Notes under the pieces: model-generated
The model's database searches: none
What the model saw: the letters and a program-made list of their open reading frames with translations, nothing else
Told to the model about the DNA's origin: nothing
Program-made: the position numbers and the translations under genes
Assembly: GCF_034190915.1 (NCBI RefSeq)
Contig: NW_026947485.1
Span: 132,386,337 to 132,450,336, forward strand
DNA length: 64,000 nt
DNA from: Cavia porcellus
Taxonomy: Eukaryota > Chordata > Mammalia > Rodentia > Caviidae
Reading direction: 5' to 3'
Shown here: one piece after another, positions 45,620 through 57,900 of the stretch
Layout: each line of letters begins with the position of its first letter
How positions within the stretch are numbered: position 1 is the stretch's first letter

Positions 45620-47570
45620 TCCTTCCTCTGTTATCACACCACCTCCAGTAAGACACGGAAAGTAAGATGGCTTTCAGAACTCGTTCTCAAATATTATAAA
45701 ATATAAATTCTTCTCAGAAAGTTTTATTAATGGTTCGAAAAGCAATGTTTCTTCATGAAATTCTATCATTATTTCCTATCACTGTGTTAAGATAGAAACT
45801 TTCTATTGATGAGTAAAAATGGCAAACTGGAGTCATAAGAAGAGAAAACACAAATTTAGAATCTGAAAGATTGGGAAAATTCGCTAGACATCAAAGAGCT
45901 CAAAACCTAGTTGCAATACTATGATATGCCATAAAAGTCACTAATTTTATGGACCCTAGGGTTTCAAACAAATTACAATAAATAAACTCATGATGTCATA
46001 CTTCCTTTAAATTAGGTATAAGTTTAAGGGTATATGAGGGAAAATTCTGTCACAGTAGCTCAGTTTCTTTCTCAGTATGTGTTGGTCTATTTTCATGATT
46101 ATTTCAGTAATATTAGAGAAATAATAAAAACAAATGAGAACAGTAGTGAAAAATCTTTTATTCTATTTTGGTAAAAGAGCTTTCAGAAAATGACTTTGCA
46201 ATAACACATACTAGTCAAGCTCCAACCCAACATATCTACCGTATTTCACCACTTTAAAGCTTCTTTTCATTTGAAACATACTCTTACCTATAACTGAGGA
46301 AAAATAAAATCTTCATATTCCTTTGTATGCATGTTTCATGATTGTTGAGATAGTTCTTTTAGCATATGAAACCAGGATTTTATCATAGGTAATTTTTAAA
46401 ATATATATTTATGTATTTAAAATATATATTTATGTATGATATATTTATGTATTGTATGTATATGCATTATAAGTAAATAACATATCACTTATATACATTA
46501 TTTAGGAGGCTCTTGTATCATTTCAGACGTGGAGTCTGTCTTTTCCATGGCACTATTTTCTGTGTCACGATTTGCCCTAGTTGTTGGTTTTTCTTTTCTC
46601 ATAGCTCATTCTCTCCACCGTCATGGGCATTTGTGATTCTGCATTTCTCAAAAAACCACTTCATTGTTTAATCTGGGGTTTTCTGCCCAGCTGCTGATAC
46701 CCATTCCCCAGATATGGGAGGGATCACTTTCTTGTGCTTATTAGAAGCTGTTGACAGCGGTTTTTAGATAACAACTGTGGTAGCTTATCACTTTTCTTCA
46801 AAGGTCCTTTTGACAGTGGCTCTCTGATCTAGGGAGAGGTTGTGTTTTCTCTGTGAAATCATTATAAATGACAAGGAAAGCCTAGTAGAACCAATCTAGC
46901 ACTCTCACAGTGCCTGTGCTTCCTGATTGTTCTGATTGTGACAAACACTTAAGTTCAGAAAGGGGAGACAGTCAAACCTGTGTTTTAAAATCAGCAAATA
47001 TTGAATGGTGAAAAAATGGAATTTGCAAAAGGAAGCTTTTCTTAGTTATGGCAAATACTAGCTAGAAATGTTTGTTGGCTATAAAAATACTGCCCTAAGT
47101 CAATTAAAATGCACTTCTCTGTATCACCCATCTTAAAATGGAATTAATTGCCATATAGGTATCTTAATAGTTTTACAGCCTTCACTGAAGCCCTGTTCTA
47201 CTAGAGTTAATCCTGAGTCCTAAGGCACCTTGCCTTTAGCATACATATTAAATTATCTCAGTACACGGGGATATTAACACATATTACACACGACTTATTT
47301 TCATCATTCTTTCCACATTACAATGAACAAGTTTTGGGTAGGTAATTTTGGATCAGGAAAGCAGAAAGAACACATTTTAAGAGAGATTTCTCCTTTCTCA
47401 TGAAGTAGGTAGAGATCAGCAATAAACACGTCTGGGAAACTTTTGAGACTGTGCCATCAGAAAAACCAACTGGTATTTCATTTTGCATTGCTGTTTTCCT
47501 TATGTTCTAGAAGGAATATATTCTCCCCAAACAAGAAACATATTTGTTTTTCTTGTCAAAATTTCCTGAG
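45620..47570. other. No gene; AT-rich tract at 46390-46500
   Basis: No coding or SINE signal. 46395-46500 carries repeated 'aaaatatatatttatgtat' units, a small minisatellite-like A/T repeat. Confidence 0.4.
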
Positions 47571-47578
47571 ATCTCCGT

Positions 47579-47626
47579 AACAACACAACACAACACAACA
47601 CAACACAACACAACACAACACAACAA
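47579..47626 (+). repeat. AACAC pentanucleotide microsatellite
   Basis: About nine perfect copies of 'aacac' ending in a short A run. On the minus strand this gives a repetitive CVVLCC peptide frame, an artefact. Confidence 0.95.
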
Positions 47627-48269
47627 AAAAACACAGAGTAGCAATAAAAAGGGATTTAAATTTATACACGCTTTATATACAGAAACTTCCCAAGGAGAAA
47701 GGGACTCAAAGAATTGACAGCACATGTGCTTTTATGCTAAGGTTTGAAAAGTGCACCGTCCTTGGGACATATAACAGGAAGTGAGGAGAGTTGGATCCAA
47801 TGGTGGCAAACTGGGTAAGCAAAACCTCTTCCTTCAGGTTCTGCTGTGTCCCTGGGCCTTCAGGGAGAAGGAAGTTACCTTCTCTGGATTACTGGGTTAG
47901 TACCTGTCAAAGGAGGGTCTTATTTATGACCTGCTTGAGGGGCAACAAGTGACAGAAGGTCAGAGGGTGACATATTGGGTTTGACCACGTTCTTCAGGGA
48001 ATAAGGGCCCAGGGAAGAGGGCGGACATGCTGCCTTCATTGTTTTCTCAAATGCTGAGGTGCTGTGTTTTGAGACACTATGTCCCAAGTTCCATTAACTT
48101 CGTATCTTTTACTGAACTGTTTGGAAAGAAAGGCTGAAACTGCTAAGGGGCTGTGCTGCATAAAGGAATGAGAGACAAATCTCTGCTGTGGGGGACACCA
48201 ACTAAAGAGCATGACTAGAAAATCCTGGTAAAGGTATCCTAAAGAATTAAGGAACCGGGAAGATTCCCC

Positions 48270-48350
48270 AGAGGTGCCGCCAGCCAACGGTGCGTCGGAG
48301 CCGAGGCTTGCATTACCCCGGCGGTCATCAGCACGTCATGTGCTGAGCAG
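48270..48350. other. Local CpG-rich patch
   Basis: 'ggtgccgccagccaacggtg', 'cgtcggagccgagg', 'ccccggcggtc' and 'cacgtcatgtg' put about nine CpG dinucleotides in 80 bp, in an AT-rich neighbourhood where CpG is otherwise rare. It is too short for a classical CpG island. It could be part of an LTR or a regulatory element. No exon or repeat family is recognised in 47750-48400. Confidence 0.5.
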
Positions 48351-48512
48351 GCTGCCCTCCTTGGTCTTCTAGGGCCATGATCTAAACCTCTCCTTCCTCT
48401 GCTGCTTTAGAAGTATCTTTCTTCCTCTCTCTTACGATATAGCTCTCTATTTAATTGCAACCCTTTAGGAAAGTGAATTCAAAAAGCATTTTTTTTCAAG
48501 AGATAGGGCAGG

Positions 48513-48513
<1 letters not shown>

Positions 48514-48555
<42 letters not shown>
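48514..48555. repeat. TA dinucleotide microsatellite
   Basis: Uninterrupted 'ta' repeat of about 21 units. Confidence 0.97.
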
Positions 48556-48558
<3 letters not shown>

Positions 48559-48559
48559 A

Positions 48560-51500
48560 GCATTATATAACAATTCATGAATTTCAAAGCTAAAAATGTA
48601 GAAGAGGATACTATAGGACTTTTCTTGTTTTGATAAAACATCCCAAGCTTACGCATCAAACAAAGAATTCATCAGATTCTGGCCCAAACATCCTGGCTGC
48701 AATACTCTTTAACTATAACTTTAAATGCTTTTTAAAATGTGATGTTCATCCATGCCAGTAGTTTAAAATCTATATAATTTTGGACACATTTTTCAGAGCA
48801 GTTTAAAAATTCAAAAGATCTAAAATTTTCCTTGCTAATTAGCAGTGGAAGTGACATCAGATTAAATAATATATATTCTTAGGTTTCTTTTTCTTTTTTT
48901 TTTTTTTTTTGTTTAAAAATATCTCACCATTCATACTTGCCAACTTCTTTTTTGTTGATCCTCCTAGTTTTAGATCTCGACCTCAGGTAATGAGCAAAGA
49001 TGAATTACGACTTTCTGAGAAGTTGATAGGAATTTCCTGAATATAAATAACAATGTTTCCATTTATTGCCACCATCTTTAAAATGCATTTTTAAATTCAA
49101 TTTCATACGGTTATATGTTATATTTTTAAAAAATAAACAGCTTTTTGAAAATTTCTATTCTGGGATTGTGTCGAGAAATTAGTTTTATGGAGTAATAGGT
49201 AATTCTGCAGAGAGATTATTTGATAAATAAAGGTACTAACTTTTCTTTTCCGTGGTTAATAGTATTATTCACTAATTATTCAGTTGAAATAAATTATCTA
49301 TCCCCAGTGGAGTCCTGAAAGGCCCCAGCTTAAATTAAGCTTACCTACCTAACACTTCATTACATAATGTCTAGTACTGCTGTCAATTTATTCTGGTCAA
49401 GCCTTGACTTACTTGGACAACCATAGCTTCCTGAGGATAAGAACTTGATCTTACATTACTCTCCTTCACAGCACATAACGTGGAATCTTGGATGTAGAAT
49501 ATGTTTAATAATAGTCTGTGGGTTGGTATGGTTCCCTGTTGAATTTTGCACAGAGTATTCTCTACAACAAATTGTTATTTTCATATTTTGAATATGATCT
49601 ATCTTTTATAAAGGGTTCACAACTACAGCCTAAGCTTGTTTACTCAGTTTTTATAAATAAATTTAATTTTAGCACAGCCATGCTCATTCCTTTATATGTT
49701 ATCTATAGCTGCTTTTATATCACTATGTAGAGTTAAGTAGTTGACATAGAGATGCTATGGTCTATTTTAACCAAAGTATTTTCTCATTTTCATGTCAGAA
49801 TTGTAGAATTTTTGTCCCTTATGCTAGGTACTGTGACGAAAAACAAAATATATATGCTGTAAATCATTTAGTTTTTTAACCTTGATTGGAATAAATTACA
49901 TGATATTACTTCCCGATGCTGAATATATTATTTTCCAGTAATCACAAATATCAAAAAGGGAGAACAAAAATAATGGAGCAGATACATTGTTGCTTGCTAA
50001 TCTGCTATATTTTAGACTGAAGATAGAACCTTAAAGTCCAATTTGGTGTCCTGCCAGGATAAACATTTATTAAAACCAAAACTTAGTTTAAATTAGAAGA
50101 TTCAACCAGCCGCACTGTTAGAGGAGATGTACAGCTCCTTTAAAAAAGGAGTGAATTGGCGAGTGGTTGTAAGGTCCTTTTGAGGCTGCCAGTCTACCTA
50201 AAGAGTGCATGAAACAGACTTAGCTGGTTAAAATAACAGTTTGCTTCATAATGTTTAAAACACAATTGTTTTATTACTATGTTGGTTTTTATATAAGGCA
50301 ATGATTTTGTTGAAAAGATAAAGAGCAGTTCATGACATTCCCTGTTGCTGTAAGATAAAATGATTATGTTGTGGATTATTTACACACCTCTTCTTTGTTA
50401 TTGGGTCTGGTAGATGTAATGAACAGCTTCTATGTAATGTCATTTAGAAACCCAAAACAATAGCATTATACAACTATTCAGTTGAATATGTAAAAAAAAA
50501 AAGCCAGTGAATTTGATGTTCAGTGTTGACTTATGTCAATTTTTCAGTATCTCACATCCCTTAGTTTTAGAGTATTTTTGTTCCATTTCATGAGGTAGTG
50601 GTTGTCAGTGTTTACACGGGGAAAAATATTTCCTCTGTATGGTTGTGATTTCTCTTTGTTATGATGGGTAGACGATATAGAATTATTAATGCCCAAAGAA
50701 GGACAGTAGGAGATCAAGATTTCATAACCCTTACCTTTACATAATCTGAGTTCCCCCTGCTTTGAGAACTGCACCAGAGCCTCATGTGCTAGGCAAGTGC
50801 TCTTGCTGACCTGTGTCTCAGTCCTATACTTACTCTATAATCAGCTTACAGGGAATGGGTGCATCCTGTGATGTTTTCTAGCTTGTTTATTTTTCTTTTT
50901 GTTTCAACAACATGCGATGATCTATGTCAGAACATGTTGATCATCAACAGCCTTTGTAAGAAGTGTGCAGTGTTGACTGCTTGTCTGTCTTACGACTCTT
51001 TAATACTGCACATTCCATCAATTGTAATGTATCATTTACCTTTAATAGGACCCAAGAAGGATTCTCTTTGCACTCACACGGGGAGTAGTTTTTATGATGA
51101 TTTAAGTTGTTTTCTACATTGATTGCATTTCAGGTAAGTTAAGGCTTAATAATTTGAGAAGCCTTTCATGAATTGGAAGTTGTGGCTTGAATTCTTATTT
51201 CGTTACAATACTCCCAGATACAGGTATATTTCATTTCAGCAGATCTTGCATGTACATGATCAGTTATGCTACTTTATCCATAGTTCTGTGTACCCTAAAT
51301 CAAACTATGATGAGCAGTGGAATTCTGTAGTGCAGCTGTTATAAGCTCTCAGAGAAAATGATATTGTCCTCTTAATTTATATTGTTTTGTTTTGTATTTT
51401 TACTTTATTAGTATGTATTGGTATAACTTAATTAGAAGTTAAAACAATAAAGAAAGAAAGCAATGTTTTTATGAACAATGGAGAGAATATGAATCTGCTT

Positions 51501-52340
51501 ATTCAGAAAATAGGCTTTCATCTTTGTAACAATAATTCACATATATTAATTTTGTTGATTTTGTAAAACAAAATTTATGCCACTTATATATTATTTTATA
51601 TAAAACAATATTTTAAGATGCCTCCAGTTGGTTGCAAGAAAATCAGGCATACTTCTTTAATCATTGGAATAAATTGATTTTGAAATAAAATTTTTATTTT
51701 CCTTAAATAGAGACTTTCAAAGAATATTTTAAGAAGTTTGACATGAGGGATCTAATGCCTGGATTACAGTCTAGAATTGCTTTGTGACAGCTGCTGAGTT
51801 TACTTCCGTCTTTGATCCATTAAAATATAAAGGAGGTCCAGTTTGATCTCTTACTCTTGCTGAGCTGAATATGGGGCTAAAGGTAACTCATCAGTACTGG
51901 GAATAAAAGACAAGTAAAAGTCAGCATAAAGCAGAAAAGTGGTGCCAGTCTAGACTTTCATTTGAAAACAGTGGCTATTTGGAAGGTAAAGGGGGCAGTG
52001 CTAAATATGTTTGGGATATTGGCTCAACTACACTGACAGAGAAAGGGGCAGAGAATGTAGGATTAAAGATGGGGAATGGAAGTTATTCTTTTATTTTAGA
52101 AATGCCCACATACAGAAGCTTGTAGGGCTGAGCTATAAATAACATCCCTGAGGAAAGAAGTGTAGACAGGGAATTTCTAGGGGACTTAGAAGTAGAGGAC
52201 TAACTGCAGCTAGATAACTTTTATCTTTATATTTTAAGGAAACTTGAGAGATAATTTCTGAAAAATTTATTGGCAGAAATAAAGCAAACTATCACCACTA
52301 ACAAGTCTTTGTCTAGTGGACTGAATGCACATTAAGTACA
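48560..52340. other. No gene; minor repeat traces
   Basis: AT-rich. 49340-49500 ('cttcctgaggataagaacttg', 'cacagcacataacgtggaat') is a probable plus-strand L2 3' trace. 50775-50822 ('catgtgctaggcaagtgctc') is a probable minus-strand ID remnant. A T-rich tract at 48890-48911 might mark another retroposed tail. No gene found; the largest frame is 87 codons (50859-51122). Confidence 0.4.
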
Positions 52341-52344
52341 GGGA

Positions 52345-52995
52345 ATAGAGGTAATGGCTACCATCAAAGATTTAGGAAAAAAACAAATGCTGGTGAGGTC
52401 ATGGAAGGAAAGGAGCCCTTCCAAACTATTGGTGGCAATATAGCTTAGTACAACCACTATGGAAATATGTGTAGAGATTTCTCAAAAAATACAAATAGAA
52501 ATTCCATTCAATACAAATCTACATCTTCTTTCCCCTAAAGATTTAAAGACATGTTGCAATGCAACATTTTATAACAGCACAACTCTTAACACCTATATCT
52601 TGAAAGTGGCCCATGTGATCATCCACTTGGATAAAGAAATTGTGGAGTAGTACTCAACTATCAAAAAGTATAAAATGAGTTATTTGGAGGAAAATGGATA
52701 CACTGAAACCACAATGCTAAATGAAATAAATCAGACATAAAAGGTTAAATATTATGTGGATTCTCTTACATGAGAAATCAAAATTATGCATAATTTAAAA
52801 AGCAAATTCAGATAGATGATAAGATGCAACTAAATATACCTTTTAGAGATGGGAAGAGGTTCTTGGAATGAGTGGAGAGCTGAGAATGGGATGTAGAAGG
52901 GAAAATAAAATGATTAAGATGCAATATACAGATGTACCAATCCCCAAGTACATATAATGATTGTGTATCACAAAAATATATTAATAAAAAAAGAA
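52345..52995 (+). mobile_element. Old 5'-truncated L1: ORF2 3' end and 3'UTR
   Basis: 'ctggtgaggtcatggaagga', 'ttggtggcaatatagcttag', 'aacacctatatcttgaaagt' and 'tggagtagtactcaactatc' follow the end of ORF2 in old L1s. A 3'UTR with 'tggagagctgagaatgggat' (purine-rich) follows and ends in an A-rich tail at about 52990. All frames are broken. Confidence 0.75.
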
Positions 52996-53031
52996 GTCTT
53001 ACTGGTCCCGTACTTTTCTTCTTTAATATGT

Positions 53032-53362
53032 GCTGTGAGGGCCTAAATGTTTATGTTCTCTCAAAATGTATCTGTTGAATCCTGACGCCAAGTAGATGAT
53101 ATAGGCAAATGAGTGTTTCGGTACATACATGAGACCAGGGACATCTTGAATAAAATCAGTTCCTAAGAAAACTCTCTCATCTGCTCCTTTCAACACATCA
53201 AGAAGGTAACATTTATGAGAACACAAGCTCTCACCAGCCACCAAATCTACTGGCACCTTTATCTTGGGATTCTCAGCTTCCATAACTGTCAGAAATGTTT
53301 CAATTTGTCACACTACCTAGTTCATGATATTTTGTTAAAGCATCCCAAACAGACTGAGGTAT
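53032..53362 (+). repeat. MaLR-type LTR, degraded
   Basis: 'gtgagggcctaaatgtttatg', 'aatgtatctgttgaatcctg' at the start and 'tcatgatattttgttaaagc', 'atcccaaacagactgag' at the end match the ends of MST/MLT1-like LTRs. The middle is strongly diverged. Confidence 0.6.
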
Positions 53363-53364
53363 CT

Positions 53365-54235
53365 GTATGTTATTAATTAAATTCATAGAAATGAATGAAA
53401 AACTCCTAAGTAACTTGTAGATTAGATTAAAAATATAAAACCCCTCAATTAGAGGGCACAGATATCTGAAAAGCAGCAGTATGCCATGCCTCAATATGTA
53501 TCCTGTGGCAGTCTAAAATAATTTAAACTTGAACTAATTGCATTCATTGATGTCGCTTCCCTTCAAAAGGCTACTCCGAAAAGCAAGAAATCCTGGCAAG
53601 CTGTTTAAATCTCCACCTCAAGGGAAAATTTGGTAGGCAAAGTATTTTCCAACACTATGGTGAGCTCCATGCACTGTTCTTATTAATGATGAGCAGTTTA
53701 GCCTTATTTCCTGTAAGTAATTGAGACCTTGGAACTTTCCATGGTTTCACTGGTACTGCCAGAAGGCCTAGTAGTGCAAGAAAGCTGTGCCTACCCTGCC
53801 TGGCTCCAGGCAAATTCAGAACTCCCTGCTCAGTGCCAGGGCTATCATTCACTGATGAGGGAATTAAACAGTGTGATGGTTAGATTCTCAGTGCTAATGG
53901 GGACTGACTGTGAGACATCTTTTATTTCACTCTGAAGGATGAAAAATAGTGCTCCTAGCTCAGATTTATCCTTTTTATAAGCTCTGAAAAAGCAAATACA
54001 TTTTTAGTATGTTATTCCAGTGACAAATGCTATTTACAAATTTCTAGAGATTAATGTAGATACTGAATAGTTATGTATGTATGCATTCAGGATCAATAAT
54101 TTTTTTATCAGATTGTGACATTCAAATTTATCTTTCTTTCAATATCTGAGAAACACACTGTCTTATCCTTTGATAAATTAGTCCCCTTGTTCCTTTTGCC
54201 ATTGGCTTTCTACCTTAGAATCCTGTAAGAATCCT
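53365..54235. other. No gene or repeat recognised
   Basis: No coding or repeat signal; opposing small frames at 53655-53935 have no domain. Confidence 0.35.
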
Positions 54236-54239
54236 CTAG

Positions 54240-54335
54240 AGGCTGGACATGGTGATGCATGCCTGTAATTCTACCTACATGGGAGACAGAGGCAGGAGGA
54301 TCACAAGTTTGAGACCAGCGTGGGCAATCTAGAAA
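54240..54335 (+). repeat. B1 SINE, 3'-incomplete
   Basis: 'aggctggacatggtgatgca', 'tgcctgtaattctacctaca', 'gacagaggcaggaggatcac' and 'gtttgagaccagcgtgggc' are the B1 5' two thirds; the 3' end and A tail are missing. Confidence 0.85.
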
Positions 54336-54418
54336 TATTTGAATATTTTATGCCAGTGCCTTGGCAGGCATTGTTCAATATGTGATGTCAACTGAATTTT
54401 TGGTCTAGAATGATTTTT

Positions 54419-54518
54419 TTTTTTTGGTCTTTTTCCTTTTTATCGGTACCGGGGATTAAAGTCACAACTGCCTGCTTGTGAGACAGGCGCTTATGGCGCT
54501 GAGCTAAACCTCCAGCCC
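54419..54518 (-). repeat. ID SINE with TSD
   Basis: Complement of an ID unit including 'cggtaccgataaaaag', the same 3' extension found in the copy at 58253-58354. It is bounded by the 14-bp repeat 'ctagaatgattttt' (54405-54418 and 54519-54532). Few differences from the 58-kb copy suggest a relatively recent insertion. Confidence 0.92.
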
Positions 54519-54985
54519 CTAGAATGATTTTTCTAGGACAAGTTGTCTATGAACAATTTTGTGTGTGATGGAAACTTTAGTGTTATTTATATGCCCCTTT
54601 GTGAAATATTTCTTGTTCCCAGCTCTGTAACTTTATTTTTTTTAATTTTAAAGAGGAAAAAAGAAAAAACAGAATAAAGGATAGAAATAATACAGAATTT
54701 GCAAAAAATTAATGCTAAGAAATCACTAGTTGATAAATTACATATTGTCATCTTAGAGTTAGTTATTCAAGACACAAAATTAAATCATAGAAAGTGCACA
54801 ATCAAATAAAAAGAGTGCAAACTATTGTGTTCAATGATCCAGAGAAACTTAGTGACATGGTTATCTATCTTACATACTTAAACATACATGCAGTTATATC
54901 CCTTAGAGCACGTTCCTTCCCTTTCTTTATTATAATAGCTATTACACATTTGGGATTTGATTATTCCTACAGTTTTTACCACTTT

Positions 54986-57900
54986 TTACAACACAGAGAC
55001 AATGTGATATTTATGAATATGATTCTGATTTCTTTCACTTATGAGGATAGTCTCCAGTTGCCTCCATTTACCTATAAAGACATCAAGATCATCCTTTTTT
55101 ATAGCTGAGTGATATTCCAGTGTATAAAAATACCACATCTTTTTCATCCACTTTGTGGTTGATGGGCATTTTGGTTGTTTCCAAGAGCTATTAAAAATTA
55201 TTCTGCTATAAATATGGGTGCACATGTATCACTGTGACATGACCTTTTCAGTTTTTCTGGGAAACTATTTCCAGGAGGGGGAATACTTGGATCGAATAGA
55301 ACTTCCAATTCTAGTCTTCTGAGGAATTTCCATACTGATTTCCATAGTGGCTGCACCATTCTACCCTCCCACCAACAGTGGAGAAGAGTTCCTTTTTTCC
55401 CACAGCCTCACCAAAATTTGTTATCAGCTGATTTCTTGATGGCATCCATTCTTTCCAGAGTGAGATGAAAACTTAATGCTGTTTTAATTTGCATTTCTTG
55501 AATGACCAGTGATGGTGAATATTTCTTCATGAATTTATTTGCCATTTGTATATCTTCACCTGAGAAATGTGTATTCATCTCAGATGCCAATTTTTGGAGA
55601 AGGTCTTTGAATTGAGGGGGGGGGGCTTGATGCTTTTTAATTCTTTATAGGATTAGACATAAATCCTTCATCTGAGGAGTTGCTGGTTAAAATTTTTTCC
55701 CATGCTTTGGGCTTTCTTTTCACTCTGTTGGTGTTTTCTTTTGAAGTACAAAAACTTTTCAATAATATGAGGTCTTAGTTGTTGATTCTTTGAAGTGTTT
55801 CCTGTGCAGTTTGCATTTTGATCATGAATTCTCTGCCTACCACTATCTCTCCAAGACTTCTACCTACTTTGTCTTTCGGTAGGTTTAGGGTTTCTGTTTT
55901 AATATTTAGACCTTTGATCCCTTTTGATTTTAGTTTAGTGCATGGTGATAGGCATACATCTAGTTTCAGTCTTTGGCATGTGGAGAGCAAATTTTTCCAA
56001 CACCATTTATTAAAGAGGCTATACTTCTTCCAGTGAACATGTTTAGCCCTTTTGTCAAATATCAGGTAGCTGAATGTCTTTGTAGTTGTGTTTGCATCTT
56101 TTAATCTGTTCCATTGATCCTCGGGTCTATTTCTGTGCCAGTACCATGCTGAATTTATCACAGTAGCTTTGTAGTATAGTGTTAAATTGGGAATTGAAAT
56201 GACTTCAGTCTTGCCTTTGTTGCCCAGTATCACCTTTGTCATTCTAGGTTTCTTCTGTTTCCAAATGAATTTTGGGAGTGTTTTCTTTAGATCTGTAAGG
56301 TATGTTAATGGTATTTTGATTAAGGTTATGTTAAATCTGTATAACAGTTTTAGGAGTATTTTTACAATGTTGGCTATTCCTAGCCAAGAACAAGGACTAC
56401 TCTTCCATTTTCTAATATTCTCTCAATCTCCCTTTTTAAAAACATAATATAATTTTTAGCATATAGGTTTTTTATGTTCTTGATTAGGCTGATTCCTAAG
56501 TATCTCATGTTTATAGATGTTATTGTGAAAGGCAATATTTACATAATTTCTCTCTCGGTCAGTTTTTTGTTTGTGTATAGGAATTGATTTTTGATGACTG
56601 ACTTTGTATCCAGCTACACTTCTGAATTTGTTTATTATCTCTAGTAGTCTTTTAATGGAGTTTTTTGGGTCTTCTATATAGAATATCATGTCATCTGCAA
56701 ATAGTGATAGTTTAACTTCTTCTTTACTAACTGTATTCATTTTATTTCTCTCTCTGGTCCAACTGCCCTGGCTAGTATTTCCAGAACTATATTGAATAGG
56801 AGTGGTGATAGTGGACGTCCTTGTCTTGTTCCTGATTTTAAAGTGAAAGCTTTCAGTTTTTGTTCATTTAGTACAATGTTGACTGTTGGTTTGTCATAGA
56901 TGGCCTTTATAAGACTGAGGTAGACACTATGTATTCTGCATTTCTGACAAGTTTTTAACAAGAACAAGTTTTGGACTTTATCAAAGGATTTTTCTGCATC
57001 TATTTAGATAATCACGTATTTTTTGTCTTTGGCGCTATTGCCGTGGTGTATAGCATTTATTGATTTGCACATGTTAAACCATTGCTGCATTCCTGGAATG
57101 AATTCCACTTGGTCGTGGTGTATAATATTCTTGATAATTTGTTGCATTCTATTTGCCAGTATTTTATTGAGAATCTTTGCATCAATATTCATTAGTGAGA
57201 TTGGTCTATAGTTCTCCTTTTTGGTTGGGTCTTTTTCTGATTTTGGTATCAGAGTAATACTTGCCCCCAGGAATGATTTAGAGAGGATTGCTTCTTTTTC
57301 AATTTCATTGAAGAGTTTAAGGAGTATTGGCATCAAATCTTCTCTAAATTTCTTAAGGAATTCTACTGTGAATCCATCAAGGCCTGGGCTTTTCTTTGTT
57401 GGTAGTTTCTAATCACATTTTCAGTTTCAATAGCTGATACCGGGCTGTTCAAAATTGCTATATTTTCTTGATTTAGCTTTGGTAGTTCACTTGTTTCTAG
57501 AAATCTGTTCATTTCCTCTGTGTTTTCCATCCTATGTCAGTAGAGGTTTTCAAAGTAGTATTCATAAACTTTTGAATTTCCATAGGATCTGAGGTAATTT
57601 CCTTCTTTTCAGTCCCTATTTTTTTCTTTCTTTTTATTGATAAGGTTAGCCAGAGGTTTATCAATTTTGTTTATTCTTTCAAATAGTCAGCTTTTTGATT
57701 CATTAATTCTTTATATCATTTTTTAGTTTCAATTGCATTAATTTCTGCTTTCATCTTTACAATTTCTCTTTTTTATGAGTTTTAGGTTTAACTCTCTATT
57801 CTTTTTCTAGAAGCTTGAGATGTAGCATTAGGTTGTTTATTTGTGCTCATTCTGTTTTCTTGATATGACAATTTATTGCTACATTTCCCTCTTAAGACTG

